Assembly (NCBI RefSeq): GCF_003586285.1
Contig: NZ_QUBR01000001.1
Span: 1-64,000 of the forward strand
Direction: 5' to 3'
DNA length: 64,000 nucleotides
Origin: Aeromicrobium endophyticum
Lineage (GTDB): Bacteria > Actinomycetota > Actinomycetes > Propionibacteriales > Nocardioidaceae
Part shown: piece by piece, positions 18,974-32,108 of the stretch
How positions within the stretch are numbered: position 1 is the stretch's first letter
Layout: every line of letters begins with the position of its first letter
The notes under the pieces: model-generated
What the model was told of the DNA's origin: nothing
The model's input: the letters and a program-made list of their open reading frames with translations, nothing else
Databases searched by the model: none
Made by a program: the position numbers and the translations under genes

Positions 18974-19671
18974 GCCCCCTTCCGCGGCACGGTCGCCAGG
19001 CGCAGCGACTCGACGAGGCGCAGACCGGGTACCGCCTGGGCCACCTGCTCGACGACCCGCGTCCGCGTGGTGGCGTCGGCCACCTGGCCACCCAGGCGCA
19101 CCGTGCCGTCGCCCGGCACCTCGAGGTCGAGGGCCTCGACGCCGGCGACGATCTCGAGCACCGCCGGCACGGCGTCGGCCCATGGAGCCGCACCCACCGA
19201 GCCGTCGACCGCGACGTCGCCGGTGACGGTCGTGCGCAGCGTCGTGGCCACGGCCACCTTGAGGGCGGCAGCCTGGTCGGCGGACGGCACGTCGCCGCGG
19301 ATCTGGACGTCGTCACCGGCCCGGTCGAGCTCGAGCCAGGCAGCACCGGGCGTGCGGTGCCGCGACGGACGCTCGACATCGACCCGGCGGACGCCCGGCA
19401 GCGCCTCGACCAACGAGGCGGCCAGCCTGGCCTCGACGTCGTTGCCGCCGCTCAGCTCGGCCTCGCGGCCGCTGAAGCTGACCTGGACGTCGGCCAGGTC
19501 GGCGGCGGCCAGCGCGGTGCGCGAGCGGTCACCCAGGTCGGTGGCCACCGACCGCGACCCCAGCACGGCGCCCGCGACGACGACGGCGGCCAGGCACGTC
19601 GCGACGGCCACGACGAGGACCTTCAGTCGTCGCAGCTGCGCAGCAGGGCGCTCGGGGTGGGAGTCGGACAA
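18970..19671 (-). CDS. BON-domain membrane-anchored protein
   Basis: A 233-residue protein with a single N-terminal helix (LKVLVVAVATCLAAVVVAGAVLG, about 16-38) and an extracytoplasmic part with tandem BON-like folds (DVQVSFSGREAELSGGNDVEARL, VQIRGDVPSADQAAALKVAV, VRLGGQVADATTRTRVVEQVAQAVPGL). The architecture resembles the N-terminal part of mycobacterial ArfA/OmpATb without its OmpA domain. It precedes and overlaps the sunset-domain gene, which suggests a two-component envelope complex. Confidence 0.72.
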   Translation of the reverse strand: MSDSHPERPAAQLRRLKVLVVAVATCLAAVVVAGAVLGSRSVATDLGDRSRTALAAADLADVQVSFSGREAELSGGNDVEARLAASLVEALPGVRRVDVERPSRHRTPGAAWLELDRAGDDVQIRGDVPSADQAAALKVAVATTLRTTVTGDVAVDGSVGAAPWADAVPAVLEIVAGVEALDLEVPGDGTVRLGGQVADATTRTRVVEQVAQAVPGLRLVESLRLATVPRKGA

Positions 19672-19738
19672 CGGAGCGAGGTCTCTCGGCTAGATCGGCA
19701 CGACGAAGGTCCACCGTACCGGTCACCACCAGCGCCCG

Positions 19739-19764
19739 GACATGTCGTCTCCAGCACATGTCGG
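19739..19764. promoter_or_regulatory. Paired ACATGT boxes upstream of lhr
   Basis: Two ACATGT hexamers (19740-19745 and 19756-19761), each followed by CG, lie 16 bases apart and 26-47 bases before the lhr start. Direct-repeat spacing near 1.5 helical turns suits a regulator. The lhr start has GACGAT 6 bases upstream. Confidence 0.35.
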
Positions 19765-19786
19765 TGCCGGCTGGGACGATGGACGC

Positions 19787-24389
<4,603 letters not shown>

Positions 24390-24397
<8 letters not shown>

Positions 24398-25169
24398 GGG
24401 CGACACCGTCTGGCGCACCGCCCACCACCTGCACGAGGCACTGGCGGGTCGGGTGCTGACCCGCACCGACTTCCGGGTGCCCGCGTTCGCGACCCTCGAC
24501 CTCTCGGGCTCGCCGGTCGACGAGGTGGTCAGTCGCGGCAAGCACCTGCTGGTGCGCACGCCCACGCACTCGATCCACTCGCACCTCAAGATGGAGGGCG
24601 CATGGCACGTGCAGCGGCTCGAGTCGCCGTGGCGTCGTCCCGCCCACTCGGCCCGCGCGGTGCTCGAGAACGACGAGTGGCAGGCCATCGGCTACTCGCT
24701 CGGCATCCTCGAGGTCGTCGAGCTCGACGACGAGCCGTCGGTCGTCGGGTACCTGGGCCCCGATCTGCTCGGCCCCGACTGGGACCTCGAGCTGGCGGTG
24801 GGCCGCACGGCGGCCGATCCGGAGCGGCCCGTCTTCCTGGCCCTGCTCGACCAGCGCAACCTCGCGGGGTTCGGCAACGAGTACGTCAACGAGCTGCTGT
24901 TCATCATGGGGCTGCTGCCCACCCGGCCGGTCGGCGAGGTGCCTGACCTCACGCGGGTCATCTCGCGTGGTCAGCGCATGCTCGACGTCAACAAGGCCCG
25001 CGTCGAGCGCTCGTTCACCGGCAGCACCCGCACCGGCGAGGACCGCTGGGTCTACAACCGCGAGCGGGCCCGCTGCCGCCGGTGCGGCACGCGGCTGCGC
25101 AGCGGCAAGCTGGGCGATCGGCCCACCACCGAGCGCGACGTCTTCTGGTGCCCGCACTGCCAGACCTGA
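24390..25169 (+). CDS. nei2: Nei2-type endonuclease VIII / Fpg-Nei DNA glycosylase
   Basis: A 259-residue DNA glycosylase/AP lyase for oxidised bases. The catalytic N-terminus MPEGDTVWRTAHHL has P2 and E3. The beta-clamp LVRTPTHSIHSHLKMEG, the helix-two-turn-helix GFGNEYVNELLF and the C-terminal zinc finger (CRRCGTRL, then WCPHC) complete the family. The start overlaps lhr by 8 bases, linking base excision to the helicase in one repair operon. Confidence 0.93.
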
Positions 25170-25191
25170 CGACCGGGCCCGCCACCTGGGG

Positions 25192-25722
25192 TCACCCACG
25201 CCCCGCGACCGATGCGACGGCTCCCAGGGCCACCAGCGCAGTGGCCATGCCCAACGAGCAGGAGCCCGCCGCCGCCAGGGGCTGGGCGAACCACGGGTAC
25301 GTCGACGCGAAGACCACCACCAGGCCGACCGCCAGCACCACCACCACGGCCGCATCGCCCAGCACGGCTGCGAGCACGAGGCACAGACCGGCGCAGGCCA
25401 ACGCGACCACCAGCAGGGCGACGGTGAGGCGGCCGGCGGCGAACGTGCTCAGCGCGACGCCGTAGACGACCGTGAACGCGGCAGCGCGACCGGCGCGGAG
25501 CCTCCGGCCGGAGCGCACCGCCTGACCCTCGCACGTCACGAGCCTCGACGAGACGATCGGCAGGCAGATCATCGCGGCCCCGAAGATCGCGAAGAGCCAG
25601 ACCGGGGCCACCACAGGTCCGAACGGCAGCGCGACCACCGGACCGATCACCAGGCGCAGTCCGCCGCACCACAGCAGCGACACGATGACGGCGCGGGCGG
25701 CGTGGAACCGCCGGACCAGCAT
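25192..25722 (-). CDS. Small membrane protein, last gene of the ABC cassette
   Basis: A 176-residue very hydrophobic protein with about five membrane helices (SLLWCGGLRLVIGPVVALPF, VVAPVWLFAIFGAAMICLPIV, ALLVVALACAGLCLVLAAVL and others). The family is not recognised. The start is placed at the ATG after the end of the upstream permease (18-base gap). It is probably a second, short permease or integral partner of the transporter encoded just upstream. Convergent with nei2. Confidence 0.6.
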   Translation of the reverse strand: MLVRRFHAARAVIVSLLWCGGLRLVIGPVVALPFGPVVAPVWLFAIFGAAMICLPIVSSRLVTCEGQAVRSGRRLRAGRAAAFTVVYGVALSTFAAGRLTVALLVVALACAGLCLVLAAVLGDAAVVVVLAVGLVVVFASTYPWFAQPLAAAGSCSLGMATALVALGAVASVAGRG

Positions 25723-25739
25723 CCAGGCCTGGGCCCCGC

Positions 25740-27029
25740 TCAGGGCAGGACCACCGACTCGGGCAGCCTCACGTCGGCGTACGCGCAGGCCGTGAGCTGG
25801 GCGTAGGTCGTGCGGATCCATGCCTGTTGGTCCGGAGCGGTCTGGCCGAGCCACTCGCCGAACACCTCGACCCGGTAGTCGGACGTCTCGGACAGGCCGT
25901 TGCGGACCGAGAGCCAGGCGGAGATCGCCGAACGAGCCACGAACACCTCGTCGGGCGGCGGCACCTCGCCGGTGTCGGCGGCGCACAGCGCCGGCATGGC
26001 GAGCAGGTCGGGGACACGCCGGGCGTCACCGCGTCGCGCGTTGATCGAGTCGGGTTCGAGCAGGATCGGCGCGACGCCGTCGGGCTGACGGCGGTACGGC
26101 ACGACCTGCTGGTAGCGGCGCGGCAGCCTCACCCCGATCGCGGCGAGCGGCTCGGACTGCCGGATGATCTGCGCGGCGAGCCAGGCGAGCTGCCGTGACG
26201 TCTGGGAGGCCAGGCACACCGTGGTGCCCGATGCGGCTGTGCACGCGTAGCGGATGGGTGCGCCGGACGGCCGCAACCGGGACGACGGCACGGACTGGGC
26301 CAGGACAACCGCTGCGACCAGGGCCACGGCCGACGCGGCGACGATCGATCGCGACGCCGGGCCACGGCGGACCGCGTCGCGCGCGTGCATGACGACGACC
26401 GCGAACACCGAGACCATCACCAGCACCGCCAGCGCAGCCGCCTGCTGGCGTGAGTCCCACGTCAGGCCCACCAGGCTGCCGGTGGTGCCGCCGACCTTGA
26501 GCACGTCGGGCAGCATCAGGCGGTCGGGGAAGGCCGTCAGGCCGAACACGATGGCTGCGGCCAGGGGCACCGCGAGCAGGCTGCGCCAGCACGCGGCGGT
26601 GGCAGCGCCGATGGACGCCGCAGCGGCGAGGGCCACGACCGGCAGCACCACGACCAGCACGAACCCGGTGTCGATGCGCGGCTCGCCCCCGGCCATGGCG
26701 GTCGCCACCAGCACCGATGCCGTGGCGACGACGTGCACCACCACCCCGATCACCAGCACCGGCAGCGCGCACAGCCATGCGGCGTGACCACCTCGAGGCG
26801 TCTGGCGCAGCAGCGACCACGTCGCCGCCGTACGCCACCTCAGCACCTCGAAGGCCGTGCATCCGGCCAGCAAGGGGCCCGTCACCACCGTGACCCCACC
26901 GGCCCAGTCGGCCGTCCAGTCCCACTCACCCAGCCACGGCGTGCCCCGCTGGAGCAGGCAGAAGGCCTGGACGACGACGAGGACCGGGACGAATCCGACC
27001 GTGGAGCTGCGACGGATCAGCGTCCTCAC
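25740..27029 (-). CDS. ABC-type transporter membrane subunit
   Basis: A 429-residue membrane protein. About six helices lie in the first 240 residues (VPVLVVVQAFCLL, LPVLVIGVVVHVVATASVLVA, FVLVVVLPVVALAAAASIGAA, LLAVPLAAAIVFGLTAF and others). A long C-terminal domain of about 190 residues, probably extracytoplasmic, contains at least three cysteines and ends ACAYADVRLPESVVLP. It resembles ABC-2 type permeases but is not close to a named family. It overlaps the ATPase stop by 4 bases. Confidence 0.7.
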   Translation of the reverse strand: MRTLIRRSSTVGFVPVLVVVQAFCLLQRGTPWLGEWDWTADWAGGVTVVTGPLLAGCTAFEVLRWRTAATWSLLRQTPRGGHAAWLCALPVLVIGVVVHVVATASVLVATAMAGGEPRIDTGFVLVVVLPVVALAAAASIGAATAACWRSLLAVPLAAAIVFGLTAFPDRLMLPDVLKVGGTTGSLVGLTWDSRQQAAALAVLVMVSVFAVVVMHARDAVRRGPASRSIVAASAVALVAAVVLAQSVPSSRLRPSGAPIRYACTAASGTTVCLASQTSRQLAWLAAQIIRQSEPLAAIGVRLPRRYQQVVPYRRQPDGVAPILLEPDSINARRGDARRVPDLLAMPALCAADTGEVPPPDEVFVARSAISAWLSVRNGLSETSDYRVEVFGEWLGQTAPDQQAWIRTTYAQLTACAYADVRLPESVVLP

Positions 27030-27763
27030 GCGGTGTCACCGCCGATCAGCGAGATGAACCCTGCCTCGAGACCGCCGGCGCGGGCCGGGTCGCCGGACGG
27101 GCCCGCGACGTCGGCCGTCGCGCCGTCGAACAGCAGGCGCCCGTGGTGCAGCACCGCGACCCGCGTCGCGAGCTGCTCGATGTCCTCGACGATGTGGCTC
27201 GCGAGCACCACGCACCGCGAGGCGGCCAACGAGCGCAGCAGCAGCCGGATCTCGGCTCGCTGCACGGGATCGAGCCCGGTGGTCGACTCGTCGAGCAGCA
27301 GGACAGCGGGGTCGGCCAGGAGCGCCTGGGCGATCGCGGCCCGGCGCGCCATGCCGCCCGACAGCGTGTTGAGTCGCCGCCCGGCCTGCCGCTGCAGGTC
27401 GACCGCCTCGAGCGCCGCGTCGACCCGAGCGGCCGACGACCTGCGAGGCACGGCGCGCATCCATGCCATGTGGCACAGGAACTCGCGCACCGTGAAGGTG
27501 CCGGGGAAGTCGAAGTCCTGCGGGACCAGGGCCACCTGCCGGGAGGCGGCGGCGCGGCGCCGGCCCTCGTAGACGTCGGCTCCGTCGATGAGCACGCTGC
27601 CCGACCGCGGAGGCAGCAGACCGGCCAACGACCGGAGCAGCGTGGACTTGCCCGCACCGTTGACGCCGAGCAGACCGAGGGCTCCGGCCCCCGCGACGAA
27701 CGAGATGTCGTGAAGGATCTCTTCACGTCCTCGCTCGACCGACAGGGACCGGACCTCGAGCAC
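27026..27763 (-). CDS. ABC transporter ATP-binding protein
   Basis: A 245-residue ATPase. Walker A is GVNGAGKST, the Q-loop VPQDFDFPG, the signature LSGGM, Walker B AVLLLDE, and the H-loop SHIVEDIEQLA. The form is that of ABC-2 exporters. GTG start, 18 bases after the stop of the secreted-protein gene and coupled to the permease. It would drive export of, or protection against, the secreted protein or another substrate; the substrate is not shown by sequence. Confidence 0.92.
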   Translation of the reverse strand: MLEVRSLSVERGREEILHDISFVAGAGALGLLGVNGAGKSTLLRSLAGLLPPRSGSVLIDGADVYEGRRRAAASRQVALVPQDFDFPGTFTVREFLCHMAWMRAVPRRSSAARVDAALEAVDLQRQAGRRLNTLSGGMARRAAIAQALLADPAVLLLDESTTGLDPVQRAEIRLLLRSLAASRCVVLASHIVEDIEQLATRVAVLHHGRLLFDGATADVAGPSGDPARAGGLEAGFISLIGGDTA

Positions 27764-27781
27764 CGAGGTGATGGTGCGCGC

Positions 27782-28297
27782 CTAGTAGGCGAAGGTCGTG
27801 TAGGCCCACACCGAGCAGTCGTCCGGTGCGAGGTTCTGGTCCTCGCACACGTGGATCTGTCCGCGCGCCTTGTCGGCGGTGCCGTACAGGGTCGTGCGGG
27901 TGTAGTCGGACTTCCACGACCCCGAGCTGGTGCGGCCGGTCTGGTCGTTCTTGTTGGTGTTCCAGGCGGGGGACGACTGGCCCGCCCCCTGGAAGTAGAA
28001 CTGGAACCTGGTCTCGACGTAGACGCTGTCGCCGCCGGGCTTGCTGTCCTTCTGCTGCGAGGAGTTGCGCGCGTAGGACCCGCCCTGGTTGTAGAAGTCG
28101 CCGTAGGCCTGAGCCTGCTTCTGACCGGACGAGGCGCTCTTGTGGTACGCCGTCAGAGGGCTCGACGAGCTGCCCCAGGCCACGGCCATGGCCGGCTGCG
28201 CCACGGCGACCAGCCCGAGCGAGATGGCGGCGAGGACGGCTGAGCGAGCGACCCAGCGTCGTGCGGCGGATGGGTGGAGCGATGAGTGATCGGACAT
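27782..28297 (-). CDS. Secreted 171-residue protein of unknown family, ABC cassette leader gene
   Basis: The signal peptide spans about residues 1-38 (ARSAVLAAISLGLVAVAQPAMA, cleavage after AMA). The mature part of about 130 residues is rich in Ser, Gly, Tyr and Gln (AYGDFYNQGGSYARNSSQQKD, YVETRFQFYFQGAG) and ends with two cysteines 8 residues apart, followed by WAYTTFAY. It is not a recognised family. Ribosome site AAGGAAG lies 6 bases before the ATG. It heads a probable four-gene unit with an ABC ATPase and two membrane proteins, the layout of Sec-exported bacteriocin/immunity systems. Confidence 0.7.
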   Translation of the reverse strand: MSDHSSLHPSAARRWVARSAVLAAISLGLVAVAQPAMAVAWGSSSSPLTAYHKSASSGQKQAQAYGDFYNQGGSYARNSSQQKDSKPGGDSVYVETRFQFYFQGAGQSSPAWNTNKNDQTGRTSSGSWKSDYTRTTLYGTADKARGQIHVCEDQNLAPDDCSVWAYTTFAY

Positions 28298-28398
28298 CGT
28301 GGACTTCCTTCACGGGTGGCTCACCGACGTCGACCCGCGCCGGGCGCCCAGGCACCTGCCGGTGCCCATGGACCCCCGAGCGTCTCGCGACCCCCGGA

Positions 28399-28456
28399 CG
28401 CGACACCGTGTCGCGCCACTGATGAGTAGCGATAAGATGACACGGATGAGTAGCGG
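28399..28456. promoter_or_regulatory. Palindrome and direct repeats upstream of the secreted-protein cassette
   Basis: CGCGACACCGTGTCGCG (28399-28415) has perfect 8-bp arms around one C. GATGAGTAGCG occurs at 28421-28431 and again 24 bases on at 28445-28455, with TAAGAT between the copies. The 206-base gap between the secreted-protein gene and phhB contains no gene. The dyad and repeats suggest two regulators. Confidence 0.5.
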
Positions 28457-28503
28457 TCGTCAAGCACCCCGCCGGGCGCATGTGGACGACCGCGCAGCGA
28501 CCA

Positions 28504-28791
28504 TCAGGACGCCTCGGCGACCCGTTCGAGCACGCGGGCGAGCTGGACGTCCCGATCGGTCACGCCCCCGACGTCGTGGCTGCTCAGCCGGATGTCGACC
28601 CGGTTGTACACGTTGGTCCACTCGGGGTGGTGGTCCATCTCGTCGATCGGGCCGGCCGCGCGCCCCACGAAGGCGATAGCGGCGGTGAAGTCGGCAAACT
28701 CGAAGGACTTCACGAGTGCCTCGCCCTCCTGCGACCAGCCGGGCAGGCCCTTGAGCGCTTCTTCGATCTGGGCATCGGTGTAGGACGTCAT
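28504..28791 (-). CDS. Pterin-4a-carbinolamine dehydratase
   Basis: A 95-residue 4a-hydroxytetrahydrobiopterin dehydratase (PhhB/DCoH family). The active-site motif DHHPEWTNVYNRVDIRLSSHD, and WSQEGEALVKSFEFADFTAAIAFV before it, are complete. It recycles the oxidised pterin cofactor, or in bacteria without phenylalanine hydroxylase may act in molybdopterin or tetrahydrofolate chemistry. TAGCGT ends 6 bases before the ATG, within a GAGGAG that could also serve as ribosome site. Confidence 0.93.
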   Translation of the reverse strand: MTSYTDAQIEEALKGLPGWSQEGEALVKSFEFADFTAAIAFVGRAAGPIDEMDHHPEWTNVYNRVDIRLSSHDVGGVTDRDVQLARVLERVAEAS

Positions 28792-28836
28792 CTCCTCACG
28801 CTATCCCTGCGTCCCTGGCGCGCAAGCGTGCGGACC

Positions 28837-30948
28837 TCAGTCGTTCGGCAGGGCCTCGCCGAACTCTCCCTTGGTCGCACCGAAGAGGGCCGCCGACAGC
28901 TGCGCCTCGGCGCTCTCGACGAACGACGTCGTGAGGTGCGTGGTCTGCCGGTAGACGAGCACGTTGCCGATGACGGCAGAGCAGCGGTTGCCGTCGGGAC
29001 AGATCGTCGAGGTGAGGTCGGCGACCGAGGCACCCGGCACCTCGGCGGCCGCCCGACGCGCAGCGGGCGCCCCGGAGGCGGCGACGCCCTGCTCGCGGTC
29101 GAACGCGCAGCGGTCGAGGTTCTTCGGGTTCTGCGCGACGCACTCGTACACCGGCTGGTCGGAGGGGGCCGGGTTGTCGAGCAGCGCCACGACCGGGATG
29201 CCGGACCGCGTGAAGGTGCGCCAGTAGGACACCAGGCCGTCGACCATGGCGTCCTCGGTCTCCTGGCTGCGCTCGGTCGCCCCCTTCGGCAGCGCCTTGC
29301 CCTGGCGGTGCGACGCGATCACGAGGTCGGGGTCGAGCTTCACGACGTCCTTGAGCACCGTGCGGCCCCACGCGCGGCAGTCGGGGTTGTTCTTGCGGTC
29401 GAGGTCGACGTCGGTGAACGAGCACGCCGACTTGGTGAACTGCACGACCTTGAAGCCCTCGCGCCGGCCGATCGCCGCGATCGCGGGCTGCCACTGGGCG
29501 ATCTTCGAGTCGCCCACGATCACGACCGTGCGATCGGCCGACGTGTCGCCCGACGTGCACGGCTTGGGCACGGGGTCTCCGTCCCTGACCTGGCAGCCCG
29601 AGCCGTCGTCGTAGAACGTGGGACGGTCGGCGACGGCCTCGGTCGCGAGAGGACGCATCGCCTCGACCGAGCGCATCGCGGCCCAGTCGACGTCCTGGTT
29701 CGCGGGGTCGAGCAGTGCCGCAGCGCCGGGACTCTTCGACGTCGCGGCCTCGTCCACGCCGGCCGACGCCGAGGCCGACAGCCCGAGCCCGACCCCCACG
29801 CCGAGGCCCGTGAGCGCCAGGCCCATGCCGATCGCGCGGCCGTTGGGCTTGAACGTCGTGCCGAACCGGATGGGGTTCTCGATGAACCGGTTGGAGAGGT
29901 AGGCCGGGACCACCGACGCCGCCATCAGCAGCACGACCCAGCGCAGCTGGATGTCGGGCCAGTGGGCCTGCGCGGCGACCAGGATCGGCCAGTGCCACAG
30001 GTAGATGGAGTACGAGAGCCCGCCCACCCACACCATCGGCGCGATGCTCAGCAGCCGCTGGGGCGATCCGGGCGTGGGTCGCAGACCGGACGCGATCATC
30101 AGCGCCGCGCCCACCGTCGGCACCAGCGCGTGCGCACCGGGCCAGGTCGTCTTGTCGTCGAACACCAGCACCGCGTAGGCGACCAGCGCGAGGCCGGCCC
30201 ATCCGCCGGCCGCCCGCAGCACGTCCGGCAGGCGCTCGACCTGCGACGCGGCCAAGGCCAGCAGGGCTCCGATGCCGAGCTCCCAGATGCGAGTCGCCGA
30301 CACGAAGTAGGCCGTTGCGGGGCTGTCGGCCGTCTGCTGCACGGAGTAGGCGAACGAGGCCACCGTGACCACGCCCAGCACCGCGAAGGCCCCGACCTTC
30401 CAGCGCCGCGCCGCGATCAGCCCGATCACCAGCATCAGGATCGGCCAGACGACGTAGAACTGCTCCTCGACCGCGAGCGACCAGTAGTGCTGCACCGGCG
30501 ACTGACCGACGTCCTCGGCCAGGTAGTCGACCCCTCGAGCGGCGAGCCGCCAGTTGACGACGTACAGGGCTGCGGACACGATGTCGCCGCCGAAGTCCTT
30601 GCGCTGCGTGATCGGCAGGAACCAGTACGTCACCATCGCCGAGAACACCAGCACCGTGGCGCTGGCCGGCAGCAGACGCTTCATGCGTCGGGCCCAGAAC
30701 CGCGACAGGCTCACGCGGCCCGACCGCGACACCTCCCGCGCCAGCAGCCCCGTGATCAGGAAGCCCGACAGGACGAAGAACACGTCGACGCCGACGAAAC
30801 CGCCGGCGGCGAACGGCACGCCCGCGTGGGCCACCAGCACCGAGCCGACCGCGATGGTCCGCATGCCCTCGATGTCGAGGCGGATCGTGCGTCCGTGATC
30901 GGGCTTGGTGAGGGGTGTGTCGACCGAGCGATGCTGACCGGTCGACAT
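28837..30948 (-). CDS. OafA-like acyltransferase with SGNH domain
   Basis: A 703-residue membrane enzyme. The N-terminal acyltransferase-3 domain has ten or more helices, with LDIEGMRTIAVGSVLVAHAGVPFAAGGFVGVDVFFVLSGFLITGLL, RFWARRMKRLLPA and HYWSLAVEEQFYVVWPIL. A periplasm-side SGNH hydrolase-like domain follows from about 450 (VIVGDSKIAQWQPAI, with Ser in the GDS block). Such proteins O-acetylate cell-wall or capsule glycans. Ribosome site AAGGGG lies 6-7 bases before the ATG. Confidence 0.9.
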   Translation of the reverse strand: MSTGQHRSVDTPLTKPDHGRTIRLDIEGMRTIAVGSVLVAHAGVPFAAGGFVGVDVFFVLSGFLITGLLAREVSRSGRVSLSRFWARRMKRLLPASATVLVFSAMVTYWFLPITQRKDFGGDIVSAALYVVNWRLAARGVDYLAEDVGQSPVQHYWSLAVEEQFYVVWPILMLVIGLIAARRWKVGAFAVLGVVTVASFAYSVQQTADSPATAYFVSATRIWELGIGALLALAASQVERLPDVLRAAGGWAGLALVAYAVLVFDDKTTWPGAHALVPTVGAALMIASGLRPTPGSPQRLLSIAPMVWVGGLSYSIYLWHWPILVAAQAHWPDIQLRWVVLLMAASVVPAYLSNRFIENPIRFGTTFKPNGRAIGMGLALTGLGVGVGLGLSASASAGVDEAATSKSPGAAALLDPANQDVDWAAMRSVEAMRPLATEAVADRPTFYDDGSGCQVRDGDPVPKPCTSGDTSADRTVVIVGDSKIAQWQPAIAAIGRREGFKVVQFTKSACSFTDVDLDRKNNPDCRAWGRTVLKDVVKLDPDLVIASHRQGKALPKGATERSQETEDAMVDGLVSYWRTFTRSGIPVVALLDNPAPSDQPVYECVAQNPKNLDRCAFDREQGVAASGAPAARRAAAEVPGASVADLTSTICPDGNRCSAVIGNVLVYRQTTHLTTSFVESAEAQLSAALFGATKGEFGEALPND

Positions 30949-31053
30949 GACATCCCCTTCTGCGCAGGCGTGCGGTGGTGCCCGTCGGGCCCCGGACAGG
31001 TTATCCGACGGGTCCTCGCTGTAAGAATCCGTGCGCGAGTGGGACGAGAGGGT

Positions 31054-31410
31054 GTGAACACCTCACCGACCTCACCGACCCACCCACGCGGCCGGGGCCG
31101 ACGCTTGGATGCCGGCCTCGACGACCTGCGGCGCGCCATCGCCGACCGGCTCCACGTCCGGTTCGTCTACGAGGGGCAGCCCCGCGTCGTCCAGCCCGCA
31201 GCCCTCGGCAGCCACGTGATCACGGACGCGATCACCCTGCGCGGCTACCAGACGGGCGGCCGCAGCAACTCGCGCCCGCCGCCGTTCTGGACGATGTTCA
31301 CGCTCGACCGGATCGTCGACCTCGAGGTCGCCGGCGACGCGTTCGTCGACGATCCCCCGGGCTACGCCGACGGCGACGGCCGCCTCGTGAGCGTCATCGC
31401 GCAGCTGTAG
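31054..31410 (+). CDS. Short WYL-like domain protein
   Basis: A 118-residue protein, GTG start. The body LDDLRRAIADRLHVRFVYEGQPRVVQPAALGSH, TLRGYQTGGRSNSRPPPFW and FTLDRIVDLEVAGDAFVDDPPGY resembles an isolated WYL ligand-binding domain without a helix-turn-helix. WYL domains sense nucleic-acid or nucleotide ligands. With no DNA-binding part it may be a stand-alone sensor. It is divergent from the acyltransferase and convergent with ssrA. Confidence 0.65.
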   Translation: MNTSPTSPTHPRGRGRRLDAGLDDLRRAIADRLHVRFVYEGQPRVVQPAALGSHVITDAITLRGYQTGGRSNSRPPPFWTMFTLDRIVDLEVAGDAFVDDPPGYADGDGRLVSVIAQL

Positions 31411-31532
31411 GTGGGTCGGGCGCTCTCTCACGGGGCGCTGCGGGGATCCCTTGGTCGGCGGCACCGGACGGGCGGCTCCGCCACGGGACGGTGCTGCGGA
31501 CGAGGGGCCCACTCGATTCGCTCGGCTGATGA

Positions 31533-31593
31533 ACTGCATGACAGAGCCCTCGTCATCCCAGGAACGGGGACGACGAGGGCTCTGTCATGCAGT
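31533..31593 (-). terminator. Strong ssrA terminator hairpin
   Basis: Perfect 22-bp arms (31533-31554 and 31572-31593) enclose a 17-nt loop; the stem core is GACGAGGGCTCTGTCATGC. It ends transcription of tmRNA on the minus strand and has no T-tract. The upstream arm overlaps the tmRNA discriminator base, so 3'-end processing must open the stem. Confidence 0.85.
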
Positions 31594-31959
31594 GGAACTG
31601 CGGGGAATCGAACCCCGGTCCTACGGCGCTGAGTCAGGGCTTCTCCGGGTGCAGTCCGTCTAGTCGCTTTTCTCAGCCCCGGCGCTCGGACAGACGCGTC
31701 GCCGACGGGCTCAGTCACAGAAAAGTCCCGATCACACGCTGTGACGCCGTGTGACCAGCAAGTCTCCTTGATGAGACTGGCGATCCGGAGCGGAGACGCC
31801 CCCGGGCCAGCCCTTCACTTATCGCTTAAGCAGCGAGAGCGAAGTCAGTGCGCTTGGAATCGGCACTTGTTGGTTTCCAGAGATCGTTAAAGAGATAACC
31901 CTGGATCCTCTACCCGCTTCACCTGAATCGAACGACCTTAGTCGAAACCGATCAGCCCC
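31593..31959 (-). ncRNA. ssrA: Transfer-messenger RNA (tmRNA)
   Basis: A 367-nt tmRNA for ribosome rescue. The 5' acceptor strand GGGGCUG pairs with the 3' CAGUUCC. The T-arm loop GGTTCGATTCC is just before the 3' end, and the 5' part contains GGTTTCGACTAAGGTCG. The resume frame (31826-31864, minus strand) encodes ADSKRTDFALAA then TAA, a proteolysis tag ending in the usual ALAA. The CCA end is not encoded (A, C, T follows). A possible upstream -10, TAGGAT (32001-32006), would give a leader of about 35 nt for RNase P removal. Its partner smpB lies 2.4 kb upstream in transcription. Confidence 0.96.
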
Positions 31960-32108
31960 TCTTGAGTTGTCAACCACGGCCCCATCACGGCCGCGTCATC
32001 ATCCTACTCCTGTTCAACCCCGGACCCGAGTGGCGCATTCCCGCCGCTGAGTGGCGCACTCTCGCGCGACACGCCGTCCCAGAATCACCGATCTGCGCCA
32101 CTCGCGGG

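Noticed and set aside
27782-28297. Lactococcin-972-family bacteriocin
   Set aside because: The layout agrees, but the protein is about twice the usual size and lacks the conserved Trp/Tyr-His pattern of that family.
28480-31410. A 976-codon open frame on the plus strand
   Set aside because: It is antisense to the acyltransferase and phhB, is Arg/Gly/Pro-rich without family motifs, and arises from high-GC codon bias. Only its last 119 codons (31054-31410) look like a real protein.
31451-31718. Short open frames over the ssrA terminator
   Set aside because: They read through the terminator palindrome and tmRNA and have no ribosome sites or conserved motifs.
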